Part shown: positions 14,901 to 26,622 of the stretch, in pieces
Layout: every line of letters begins with the position of its first letter
How positions within the stretch are numbered: the first letter of the stretch is position 1
Assembly (NCBI GenBank): GCA_013398615.1
Contig: VZSR01003371.1
Span: 1,779,305 to 1,843,304, forward strand
DNA: 64,000 nt
From: Brachypodius melanocephalos
Taxonomy: Eukaryota > Chordata > Aves > Passeriformes > Pycnonotidae
Direction: 5' to 3'
Notes under the pieces: model-generated
Database searches by the model: none
Told to the model about the DNA's origin: nothing
What the model saw: only the letters and a program-made list of their open reading frames with translations
Made by a program: the position numbers and the translations under genes

Positions 14901-16689
14901 GCTCCAGTGATGAAAATTGAACATAATTCTCATATGAGCCCTCAGAGCAATGAACTGTTTCACCCTTCAGAGCAGAGAAACAGAAACCAATGTTACAGAA
15001 AGAAGAGGTAAAAAAGCTATTTTTGGAAAAGTAGGTAAGTGCAGCTGAATCAGAGCCTCCCTTCAATCAGCTCTCAACAGTTTGCTTGGGAAGATGCTGG
15101 AATATTACATTTGGCAATCACTGCCTCTGTTTAAGGCTCAATAATGCTTGACATTGACATCCTGTCATGAGGAATTAGTTCAAACATTGGATCTGGAGCA
15201 ACTCAGGAGGATGTGATATGTATGTAGGTGTTTGAAAAGCATGGATATGGAGAAAAAAAAAAAAAAAAAGAGAAATTATTAAAGCTGATTATGTAACTCT
15301 TAGTTCCAGTGGTTTGTGAGAGAATCAAATGAGTACAAGGAGGATTAAAGCTGAAAATCCACAATGTCTTGACTGAGAGGGTCAAGACAAACATGGACTT
15401 CCTCCAGCTCAGTGAACAAAATGAGTAAAAGTCCCTTGACCAGTTTGCTTTTAGATAAAAATAATGTCCTTGTGCTGGAAGAAGTAGATCTGATGCTAAA
15501 GTCAGTGAGATATTGTTGCCTTCTCTGAGAGCTGTAGAAGTACAGGATGACTTTGCAGATGTCTCCTGGTTCGATTTTTTATGCGTCTGTGAAAATTAAC
15601 TGCTTTAGTCAAGACTTCCTTACAGGAGGATACCTCTTACCAAATAAAACTTCACCATTTTAAAAGAGAAACTTAACAATAGAACAGAACTTACTTTGTT
15701 TGAAAGTCTGAGATTAAAAAAAAACAAAACCTCCTCCAGCTGGTTCATGACACAATGACACAGAGAAAGAGAAATATTAAATAGCAAAAGTCCCAGCTAC
15801 ACCTGTTCTTTGTCCTTGTATCAACTCATTAATGACATTAATTCAGACTCCACCTCTGAAAGGTAAAAACATACATAATTAGTTTGTTCTGCTTAATTAG
15901 GGAAATAGCCTCTCAGGAATTTAAGGCAATCTTGCTGCATCTCAGATTTTTATTGTACTCTGTATATACCTTCTTCTTTTTCCCAAAAGCCATCAAACAA
16001 AAAGACAAAAACACTGTGGTGAAATGATATTTTTGAGATGCTTCTCGAAACGTTGAGGTTGCATCATCACTTTCCTTGAAAGGTGATGTGTCTTTGTCTG
16101 GGCATTCAGACATGAAAATGGAAACAGTCCTAATGTCCAAGTCAGGATTCCTTTCTGGAGGGTTAAACAGATCATTTGTCATTGAAGTTCTTGTTAGTTT
16201 GGCTGCTGGCAAGTCAGAAAGAAAAATGTTGTAGCAGAGCCATGTAAAGATCCCGATGAAGGGGCTTTCAGCAGCAGCATTATCATCTGAGAAGGCTGAA
16301 ATCTCTTTGGGATCTTTGCCACTCCTGAGAATCACTGCTGGGCCTTCACCAAAGCTCCGTTTGCTAAAGGCAAAACAACAGCATCAGTAAAATTAAAATA
16401 GATAACTGATGAGGGACTAAAGGAAGTATTTTGTCTCTGTCCTTATAATAGAAACTTATTTTCTCCTAAAGGCTCTCTCTCTCTCCACTGCACTGTATTT
16501 TTAGCATGGTTGGAACATTCTGCTGGTAAAATCAGTTCTAAGAGCTCAGAAGACACTGATAAGTATTAACTACTTGATGATGTTAAATTATTGTAAATGC
16601 AATTTAAGAATTTCAAGAAATTCATAGGATTAGTCTTATCTGACTGATAGTGAGTAGCATGGATAGAACAGAAATATCAGCATGAATAT

Positions 16690-16790
16690 ACATATCCATC
16701 TACATATATATTTATATAGTATTTATAATCTTATATATACACTTGTATATGGGGAAGGGGAGAGGAGGGGGGGGATTATATATGGGACTT
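16690..16790. repeat. AT-rich tract with embedded G-run cluster
   Basis: Alternating TA sequence surrounds a G-rich core at 16751-16774 holding runs of four, four and eight G. The core fits an intramolecular G-quadruplex pattern on the plus strand. Confidence 0.7.
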
Positions 16791-18261
16791 ACCCTGCCCG
16801 TGCTAAATGAAACACTAAAGATTCAAGGCAAGGCAGTGAATTCATTAGTTCAGCTGGGGATTGCATTGGAATGAAGAGATGAGCTGCTGCTCTTAACAGT
16901 CCTGGAGTGTCCATGTGAAACACAAGGATAGTTTATCCAAATTACCCATGTGAACTCACAAAGAAATTGATTGGATTCAAACTCCTGGCAGTCCTTGCTC
17001 TGAAGTCTGAAAATGAGACAGTTAAAAAAAATATTCATGAAAATATATATTTAACCCTGAATATACCAAATAGAGTTGCTAATGTGTTCTAATCAGCCTT
17101 TCTGTCTGCTTCCACACGGGAAGGATTTTTGGGAATAACTGTAATGGAGAAGCACTAAAGCTCAGGATGTACCAGGCTGTGGTTACTCACACACATGTAC
17201 CAAAAAAGTATCTCCAATCAGGTAATCTTTAGCATTAACTCATATATATATAGATATATAAATGTTCTTGTTAATGGTATGTCTCTAGATTACTTCTCTG
17301 GATTCATTTACGTCATGGAAAACTTCCAGTGTTCACAGATCGAAGTATTACGTCAGTCTGGATTTAGTCAGAGATTTCATTGAATCCAGGCAATTTTTGC
17401 CTGAATTAGGACTGAACAGAAACTTCCTAAAGACCAAACTTTTCCAAATGCTAACTGCGATACTGCTTTAATGCTAAAGTCACAAGTGACAACAACAACA
17501 ACAGAATTCACATTTTAAAAAAAAAATAATTTCTGAAATGTTACATTCAGAATGCAAATGGAGATGCAAAGCATCTCCACAAAGCATGTCCCAGAGAGAT
17601 TACAACCCAAGCAGAAACTGGAGCAAGTGTCTGAAAACCTAATATTACATCTAAACTTAGAAATTCGGTATATCTGGAAGGCATGCTAGCTTAGTACGTG
17701 GTTTGAGTAAAAGTGAGCCTTGAGGATGCAATGCATTGGCAGGAAATGTGTGCATCAGATTAGCAAAAAGAGAAGAACAAAGCTTGTAATAGATAAAAAT
17801 AAAAACAATAGGAAGATGTAGCTAGATATGGAGAAATTAATGGTGTGTAGACAAGGGCCACAGATATTGAGAGACCCTTTCTGGACCGGTCCCATGAAGA
17901 TGTTTTTGCTTGTGATAATGTGGAAGGGGATAAAGCTGGACACAAGAGAGACAGACAAGGAAGAGATGCTGATGCCAGGTCTGCAAACAGACAGGATAGG
18001 ATGGAACAAAAAAAAATCAGGCAAGACGGGTGTGGAGGAAGAAGCTGTTTGATGGGAAAGTGGATAAAAAGAACAGCCCAAAGTTGTGTGCCTTGGAGAC
18101 AAGGAAAGGGAGATTTGTGTGCACAGCTGTTGAAGGCAGAGGGGAAAGAAAAACACAGGGAATGTGTGATAAAAATCAGAAGTTAGTGTGTGACACCTTT
18201 GTGTGTATTGACTGTTAGGGGCTGATCCTTGGCTGATTAATGTCAGGTCTACAGCAAATCT

Positions 18262-18663
18262 CTGCAGCCAGGCTGGGAGAGCTGGGGGTGCTCACATGGA
18301 AAAGAGAAAGCTCCAGGGAGAGCTCAGAGCCCCTTGCAGGGCCCAAAGGGGCTCCAGGAAAGCTGGAGAGGGACTGGGAACAAGGGATGGAGAGACAGGA
18401 CACAGGGAATGGCTTCCCACTGTCAAAGGGCAGGGTTAGATGGGATATTGGGAAGGAATTGTGCCCTGTGAGTGTGGTGAGGCCCTGGCACAGGGTGCCC
18501 AGAGAAGCTGTGGCTGCCTCTGGATCCCTGGAAGTGTCCAAGGCCAGGCTGGACAGGGCTTGGAGCACCCTGGGCTAGTGGGAGGTGTCCCTGCCCATGG
18601 CAGGTGTGGAACTGGATGGGCTTTGACATCCCTTCCAACCCAAAACTGTGATTTTGTGATGTG
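18262..18663 (+). mobile_element. CR1 LINE 3' end, plus orientation
   Basis: Forward-oriented CR1 tail ending in the octamer-like tgtgattttgtgatg. The blocks 'ccctgcccatggcaggtgtgg' and 'cagagaagctgtggctgcctctgg' are diagnostic. It has an opposite-orientation partner at 19597-20015. Confidence 0.88.
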
Positions 18664-19596
18664 TGAAGTCTCCCTGTTTCATTGACCTTTGAATCAGGAC
18701 ATTACAGAGTTTCACCTTTCATATCTCCCACATGAATATTGATATTCTCATTAAAGCATTATTCCTGATACGTGCTTTGTTTTTGTTTTTGTATTAAAAA
18801 ATTTGATTAAAACCTACCCCAAAGATCAGAGCCAAAAACAATATTTGGGGTGTAATTTAACCCTGTTTTACACAGTACTGAATTATCTGATTTTGTTTGA
18901 GGTATTCTGAAGTCATCTTTGGCTTTTCATAAAAATTAATATAGTTCCTCTCACCTCTGTGATGTCTCTCAAATGTCAGCTTACTTGGGCCACATCCAGA
19001 GGAAGCACTGCAGCGCTGTCAGGAGAGCTGCCATTCCCTGGGAGGGAGAAGAAAATGAAACCACTTCATATGACAAAAAAAACCCCCTCAGTATACTTAT
19101 AAAATAGTATTGTTTAGTAGTGTTTTACCCAGTATATAATGGTTCGGATTAGTAAATTATTTTCTGAAACAAAATTTTCTTCAAATAAATTTTTTAAAGT
19201 GTTTTCCAGTATGGTGCATTTCCAGACTGCAGGTTGTGAGAGGAAGGACTTATTGTTTTACATGGAATGGTTTATTCCCAGTTTAGGTCACTGTAAACTG
19301 TATTTCTGGGCAAGAATATTTCTGGTTAAGTGCCTGGCTGAAACAGGCAATATAAATTAACAGCTCTGCTTGTGCAAATGTATTTTTGTGTGATCAATTT
19401 AGATGAATGAGCTGCTTCACTCAAAGTGGTTCCATAAAAGAATGTGGTCTCATGTATACACAGTGTTGACAGAATTTTATGAATGCAACTGAGATATTAA
19501 ATAAAACACAGACTACAGTGAGAAAAAAAGTACATTTTTTTAATTACTAGTAAGTGTGGATATGCAGAGCTTTGATATTTATTAATAAGAAAGCAA

Positions 19597-20015
19597 AATC
19601 ATAAAATCGCAGAATGGTTTGGGCTGGAAGGACCACAAAGCTCATCTCATTCCACCCCCTGCCATGGGCAGGGACACCTTCCACTGTCCCAGGCTGCTCC
19701 AAACCTTGTCCATCCTGGCTTCCAGGGATCCTGGGGCAGCCACAGCTTCTCTGGGCACCCTGTGCCAGGGCCTCCCCACACTCACAGGGAAGAATTTCTT
19801 CCCAATATACGAAATAACCCACCCTGTGGCAGTTTGAATCCATTCCCTGTGTCCTGTTCCTCCATCCCTTGTTCCCAGTCCCTCTCCAGCTCTCCTGGAT
19901 CCCCTTTGGGCCCTGCAAGGGGCTCTGAGCTCTCCCTGGAATATTTTCTTTTCCAGATGAACACCCTCTGTCTTCATAGCAGAGGTGCTCCAGCCCTCTT
20001 ATCATCCTGAATACC
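19597..20015 (-). mobile_element. CR1 LINE 3' end, minus orientation
   Basis: Reverse-oriented CR1 tail starting at aatcataaaatcgcagaatgg and running to 'gaggtgctccagccctcttatcatcctga'. It is nearly collinear with the inverse of the copy at 18262-18663. Confidence 0.88.
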
Positions 20016-22147
20016 TTACCTTCATCTGCCCTTATATCTTTACCTAACAAAGTATTAATTTTATTAAAAATAAATAACAAATCTGGCATGCAGTGATTGT
20101 TTAGGAAAGGATGTCAGTGAGTTACAGTTCATAACCTGTTCCTGGGCCAGCCAGATATTCCAACATATTCTAAGCAGAATGTGTCACCCCAGCACACTGG
20201 TAAGAGAACTGCTGAATGCTGTGTCAATTTGGGGGACAGACTTCAAGAAAGACAAAGTCTGATTGAAAAGGAACGTAAAAATAATGATCAAAGACCTAGA
20301 AAAAATTAAGATCTGTGAGAGGAGATTGAGTGAACTGCTGTTTTGTCTGGAGAAGTGAAAATTGCACCCATTTTTCCTCCGGGTCCTGCACGACGAAAAA
20401 TGCTGCTGCAAAGTGGAATAGAATAAACAGGTTTCATTTTCCTACCGGATGGGAGAAATAGTTCTGGAATAACATTGCAGCAGGAAAGGTTTAGATTAGA
20501 ATTAAGGACAGTGTAATAGGAGTAATGAGAACACAGCACAGAAGGATTTTGCCTGGGGATGCTGCAAAATCCTTATCAGTGGCGGGTGTTGATAATAGCC
20601 ACATTTGTCAAGAATGATACAATTGATTTTGACTTTTTGCAGGCAAGTAAGCTAAATAGATCCTTAAAATGCTTTCCATTTTTTTTTCTGTCATTTTAGC
20701 TTCTGAATAACAATGTTTAATATACTTGTATGCAATATTTTAGAAAATGAAAGTGATAAAGACATTGCTGAATTAAGCTGTTCCATATCCCTGTCGTCAA
20801 ACCCATTTGGAATTGTAAAAATTTTAGTCCTGCTCTGAATAGGAACAATCTGAGTTAGTGATGCCCATTCTTTCTTCTGGCAATCTTCCTTCTTTAAATG
20901 GAAATAACAAAAATTCTTGGAATAAAAGCAACTGAGAAAAGCAGGGATCAAAAATAGTCCAATTTATGAACTAGGAACTTAATAAAATAAACCCAGGGAT
21001 TTACAGCTCTGTCCTACTCTACCTTTATGTTATATATAAAACAAGGAAATAGAATAAAGCTGACAGCATGTCCTTGTTTCAGTCTCCAATTACACTTTAT
21101 TTTCAACATCACTAAGCAGTGGTCTGCCTGTGCTGTCAATCAACAGGAATTTCCATTACCTTGAAGACCAGTAGTGTTCAGTCTATCCGGAGTGAATTAG
21201 TGACAATATAGGGATGCACTTCCAAGGAAAAGTGTGAGTTTGTGTCCCCCTGAGTGACACCAACTTTTCTATCAAACCTTGCTGTGGGTTCTCACTACAG
21301 CTGCCCATGGATCTGCTTGGGGGCTGGTGGCCACTCAGGAATTTCACACCTCAGAATCCCAGCACTGCACACCAGATTTAATGTCAAGGTTAGATGTTCC
21401 CTGACAATTCCCTTAATCCAATTTAGTGATTTAATTATGTCTCAGTTTGCATGCTGTCAGAAACTTGTGAATACACATGCATGCACGTATATATTTCACT
21501 TCAATATTTGTGTATGTAGGTTTCTTTAAATTAAGAAAATATTATGAGATGACACGAGTGAAGAAGGTTGTAATTTTTCAAAGTAGAGTGCAAAATGTTC
21601 CATTTCCTAAAAAGTAATATCAACAGTTGTTTGGAAGAGTCTTAATTCAGTTCAGTTGTAATAAGGGATTAAAATGCCAAAATTTTGGGCACAAACAGAA
21701 CTTCCTTTGTCTTCTGTGCTGAACTATATTTACAATTACCAAATGCTTTCTAATATGGAATCCAAATCTCTTTTGTTGCAAATTGAGGTGATTGCTTCTT
21801 ATCTTACTCTGCATAGAAGAGAAGACGATTGAACAGTTTCCCGTACAAAAGACTTGAAAATCTTGTGTCGTTTTTCAGAGCCACTTTTGTCTGGAATAGA
21901 GTTTCTTATCCCGTGAATATCATCTGGTGCAGTTCTATGGGGTGGTGACACCAGCCTAGATGGAAAGTATTCAATTAGCTCTAATTCAGCCTTCTGATAT
22001 GTTGGTGGCACTGCCTTATTACAAGGAGTTGTTTTTTTTTTTCTGACATTAGGCACATTTCTATTCTCAAAACATATTACTGACCTGCTTGAGGAGATTT
22101 CTCTGAAGTGTGGCGTGAATTTGGAGTGCAAGAGTTGGTGAGCCTTG

Positions 22148-25100
22148 CTGGGGAAACTTGTATTGCACCATCAGTCAGAGATAAAGGACCTTGCTGTAGG
22201 TGATTTTGGTTATTTTAGTGGAATTTACTGCTCAAATTATGGCTACTTCTGGAAGTAACTGTTCAAAGTCACAGTCAGCAGGCTGCTGTCCTCTCTGGTG
22301 GGGTGTGTCCTTGTGTGGCTCAGGATTGTTCCTTCTTGACTCTGAAATGTGAGACCACTAATTTGCTATCCATGCAAGGAAATGTGGTGTCCAGAGCCCT
22401 TGCTTCACACTCCCAAGAATCCTCCAGATACCTGGGCAGAGCTGATACTCCCTTGCCAGCATAATTCTGGAGAGTCTTCACCTTTCTTTGAAAAATCTGA
22501 AGTCAGCCAGCTGAATACACAAATTTAGCAGAAACTTCTAGAAAAAATGAAGGCTGTAACACCACTAGAGGAGCAGAAACCTTCTGGATGAACCAGACTG
22601 TGATCTGAGAATCATGTCTCTTAGTTACCATGGCAGAAGTAAAACAATTTTTTTTTTCCTTCTCTGATGGCATCGATGTTTCAAATCTCTAACCTCTTTC
22701 ATGGAGTTCTAAGGAAGTGGTCTAATCACCAGTGTTTGTGTTTTATTAGCTGTCTAATAAACCAAGGTAGCCCCTGACAGTGAAAGGAGACAACAAGGTT
22801 ATTTAGGAGCATTGATAGCTGAGAATCAGAGATTGGTGTGAGATTTAGCCAAGCCCTTGATGGAGTGATGTGTCTGAGGGGGAAAAAAAAAAAAAAAGAA
22901 AATCTGTCTCCAGATCTCTCCAGACGTGCTCCAGTTTAATCAGCATCAGCCATGCTGAGCTCCCATCTGTGGAGTGAGGCAAAGGGAAAAGCTCCATAAC
23001 CAAAGAGATTCTGGTTTCTCTGTGATCCTGGTGTCACTGTCAGTCTTTCAGATTCCTGTGGTAAATTCAGACTTGGAAATTATCTGAGCTGAGCTACCAA
23101 CTTCTACACATAGGACAGGTCTAGAAATAACCTTTGGGCTGTGACAGCCTACACGGAATGGGAAGAAGGCAATTTATGCTCAATTAGCTTGGCTTCCTCC
23201 AGGGCTCCTGTGGTGAGGAGTGAAATCAACTCACCTACAGATTTTGTAGTTTTAGACTTTATTGCCACAGCAGTTCTAGGCCAACCTCCATTCCATGGGG
23301 AAAAACCATCAGTTGATCCATGTTTGGATTGGGAGACATCCTGCTGTTCAGATGAGATGGGAACAGTAATGCCAATGGCACCTTCTCCTCAGTGACCCTG
23401 GGTTGGTTCTCTGCCAAAAAGGGTCACACCTGAAACAGCAATGACAGAATCAGCCCAGCACTATGAGCCACCAGTTTGTGCAAATCCACGCAAGCCTTGA
23501 CACTGAGCCCTGAATTCAGGTGTAGAGGGTTGGTGCTTTATTAACCACCTCTACTGTATTTAAAACTCTGGTGTCTAAAACTGGGATCCTTGCCTGTGAA
23601 TCCTCCTACTCCTTGGCAAAGCTACAGAGTCAAGACTGTGTATCTTGATATAGGTTTGTGGCAAATGCCAAATGTGTTCCTGCCTGATTTTGTCATGTCA
23701 GCTGCCATTCTGCCTGAAGAACTGTTGAGGAAATGAGGCAGATTTTGACTGGAAAATGCTGAAGTATTAATTCAGTTATCATGCCAGCATAGGTATCTTT
23801 GTAAGATGAGATTAACATAATTAAGAGATTAATACTAATTAAGATCATTAAGATTATTAGAGGTATAAAGACAATAAGAGACTGGTATTTATTTCAAAGG
23901 AGGCATATGCTTTATGATACCTTTATGTTTGTTCGCTTACATTAGGATGGATTGAGTAACAGGCTGAGTTTGTGCATAAACCTGCTTTACACAGCACAGG
24001 ATCTTCCCGTGACCCTTCCCCTGCTTCTTGATTCAATCCTGTAGTGGGCTGAGTGCAGAAAATATGATGAGATTTTTGCTGTCTCAAATAGTCTCAAAGT
24101 TTTGTGTAAAAATTGTTCATCTGTTTCGCTATTGGCATTTTTTGCCAGCTTTCCAGTGACCTTTCTGGCTTCTGCTGGCCCTGCTCAGAAAATGCGTGCA
24201 TAGAAGATGATCTTCAAAGGTCTTTCCAGGGATGACAGGCGGGACTGTGACATGTTTTCCTGTCCCAGATTTCCTAGGCATCATTTAATTGTTAGCCATG
24301 TTATTATGTCTTGAAGTACACAGCTGTCAGTAGCTCTTTTGTATGGGAATTAAATATTTTAGATCTTGCAATGTGCAGTTTCCTCAATTTTGTGAATGTC
24401 GCAGCACTCTGGTGTGAGCTAAGCAACTTAGTTCATTTTCTAGTAGTCAAAGGAAGAACACAGAAGTGATTTAGGTAAAATCCTATTGCTCTGGTCAATC
24501 CAAGGCAAGAAGATCAATGGGCAACTTCTGAAGCTGAACAGGGAGCTTAACATTTCAGTTAATCTAAGCAAGTCTCCAATCCTGTGCTATAAATACTTGA
24601 GCATATATTGCTTAAAAAGAGATAGCCTTACTCCAAAAAATATGTTTCTTGTGAAGGAAGCCAGGGGAAAAGGAAGGATTTGAGGCAGGAATGCTGTTTT
24701 CTAAGAGGCTTAAAACCCCCTACGTTATTCTCCATTGTCCTCCTTGCCAATGTCACTAAAGAAAAGAGAGTTTTCCTTGGTATCTTTGCTTCTGGTTGCT
24801 TCAGTGCTCTCTTTTTGCTGTGTAGGCTGTTCCTTTGTTGGCTCCCCAGGTTGTCCATATTTGAAATCACAAGCAGACCAATAGGCCAGGCTGAGAACTG
24901 CTGCTTCATATGTTTGGTGTCACAGCTATTTAGACACTTGCAATTTCTTTCAATTACCCAGTTTTATTGGAATCTGTTACTGTGGTCTGCTAGCCAAAAC
25001 AAGGACTACACTAAAAAAATAATAAATTGCTAGCTAATATTATTTGCATGGTAATTGCTTTGCAGTGCCTATTAAATCAATGTTTCTGGCACAGCTCTGT

Positions 25101-25869
25101 GATAGCAGAAGTACAGATATTAATACACTATAACAAAAAGCTTTTCTCATTTTTTTGTTTTTTAAAATTAATTACTGTTTTCCCATGGGAGGGTTGGGTG
25201 GGAAATGGATCTGTTGTTACCCTGAGCTTGGTGGGATTATGATGAGGAGCATTACATAGGCTGGGAAATCAGTGATGTTTGCAGATGTTCAGGGAAATGT
25301 TTAATGGGACGGGGTCGGCTCTGTTGCAGAGTTCTTGTACCTTTATAGCCCAGCTGATGGGCACAGGAGCAGAAAACCCAGGCTGTTTCCAGCTTGAAAA
25401 TGGCTGCTTACATGTGCTGTGCATCAAATGCCTGCTGTGCCTCCTCAGCACAGTTGATCTGCACGTGTGCTCCAAGCCCAGCACCTTCCAGCCAGGCTGG
25501 ATTTACTCTGTGCCTTCACTGTGTGTTGAGCACATCCCCAGTCACTGTGATGAAATGGATTCTTGGCCATTCCATGCATAACAAAGGTTTCTGGATTTCC
25601 TTCTGGGATGTGCAGGCAAGAAATGAATGAGCCCCAGCTAACTCCCAGTGCAGGATGGATAAAGCAATGGTTACCTCGTGGTTTGATCTCGCTGTAATTT
25701 CTCCCTCCCCAGTGGTGGTTATATTGAGGAGATGTTGTCTGGGAGAGTCCTGAGAACCTGATTGCGTTTGTTAGATCTGCTCACAAGCTGTAGTTGTGTT
25801 AAGCCTTTGGTACTGTTTAGGTTTATGAAAAATAATCTTACAGGAACAATTTTTAATCTTACCATGGAG
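22148..25869. other. Intronic stretch, no clear gene
   Basis: Unique sequence with an A14 run near 22885 and a dense ATTA cluster at 23811-23862. The candidate exon at 24632-24890 is listed separately. Confidence 0.5.
24632..24890 (-). other. Possible further upstream exon of the minus-strand chain
   Basis: A donor-like GGA|GTAAGG at 24631-24630 ends a frame in phase 2, which is what candidate exon A at 22147 needs. The 5' edge would be a weak acceptor at 24891 (TTCTCAG|CC). One frame is open across the whole segment. A second frame, rich in Lys, Glu and Thr, is open for its first two thirds and then meets TAA, so either frame could be the real one, with a frameshift if it is the second. No family recognised. 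Confidence 0.15.
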
Positions 25870-26622
25870 TCAGAACAGTTTGGGTTGGAAGGGACCTTAA
25901 AGCCCATCTTGTTCCAACTATGCCATGGGCAGGGACACCTTCCACTGTCCCAGGTTGCTCCAAGCCCCATCCAGCCTGGCTTTGGACACTTCCAGGGATC
26001 CAGAGGCAGCCACAGCTTCTCTGGAGAACTTGTGCCAGGGCCTTCCCACCCTCACAGGGAAGAATTCCTTCCCAGTATCCCATCCATCCCTGCTGTCTGG
26101 CAGTGGAAGCCATTCCCTGTGTCCTGTCCTTCCATCCCTTGTCCCCAGTCCCTCTCCAGCTCTCCTGGAGCCCCTTTAGGCCCTGGCAGGGGCTCTGAGC
26201 TCTCCCTGGAGCCTTCTCTTCTCCAGGTGAACATTCCCAACCTGGCTGCAGAGGAGAGGGGCTCCAGCCCTTGAAGCATCTCCATGTCCTTCTCTGGACT
26301 CTCTCCAGCAGCTCCACATCCTTCTGATGTTGGCCCCAGGGCTGGAGCAGCTCTGCAGGTGGGGTCTGAGCAGGGCAGAGGGGCAGAATCCCCCTCCCTG
26401 CTGCCCACGCTGTGGGATCAGCCCATGGGGGTTCTGGGCTGGAGCATGTGAAGCTCTCACCCCCCAGCACCCTCAGTCCTTCTCCCCAGGGCTGCTCTCC
26501 GTCCATTCTCCACCCAGCCTCATGTTTGTGCCTTGGATTGTCTCATTCTGGGGCAGGACCCTGCACCTGGCCTTGCTGAACTTCCTGAGGTTCTCACAGG
26601 TCCCTGTCTCAGCCTGTGGATG
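25870..26622 (-). mobile_element. CR1 LINE 3' end, longest copy in the window
   Basis: About 750 bases of reverse-oriented CR1, from the tail (cagaacagtttgggttgg) through the 3'UTR and into what should be the last part of the ORF2 region ('ggaccctgcacctggccttgctgaacttcctgaggtt'). No intact reverse-transcriptase reading frame remains, so it is a dead 5'-truncated copy. Confidence 0.9.

Larger units (their letters stand above)
4276..15912. other. Intronic stretch, no gene seen
   Basis: Only short frames. It holds the microsatellite at 5770, the 21-bp duplication at 8932, an ATTA-rich block at 8260-8345 and a TGATAA-rich block at 13270-13440 that may be regulatory. On the minus strand a splice-bounded frame near 13631-13548 could extend the candidate exon chain, but the support is weak. 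Confidence 0.5.
15970..22147 (-). other. Chain of five candidate exons of an unrecognised minus-strand transcript
   Basis: Five segments have splice-like edges on the minus strand: A 22147-21808 (CCCCAG| to AGA|GTAAGA), B 20891-20726 (weak TTTAAAG| to CAA|GTATAT), C 19037-18985 (long pyrimidine tract CTCCCAG| to CAA|GTAAGC), D 17006-16960 (long pyrimidine tract TTTTCAG| to TTT|GTGAGT) and E from 16363 (CCTTTAG|) to a possible donor at 15970 or a stop at 15913. Reading phases agree at all four joins (0, 1, 0, 2). A, B, C and E are open throughout, but D has one in-frame TGA, about ten codons in. C reads NGSSPDSAAVLPLDVAQ. I recognise no domain or family. It could be a decayed gene, a spliced non-coding RNA, or chance: frames the length of A and E are expected at random in 64 kb, so the short exons C and D with strong sites carry most of the weight. 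Confidence 0.25.

Noticed and set aside
19547..20089. 180-codon minus-strand frame
   Set aside because: Same explanation: chance frame through the CR1 copy at 19597-20015.
25859..26506. 215-codon minus-strand frame
   Set aside because: Lies within a CR1 LINE tail. The frame reads through 3'UTR repeat sequence and is not a host gene.
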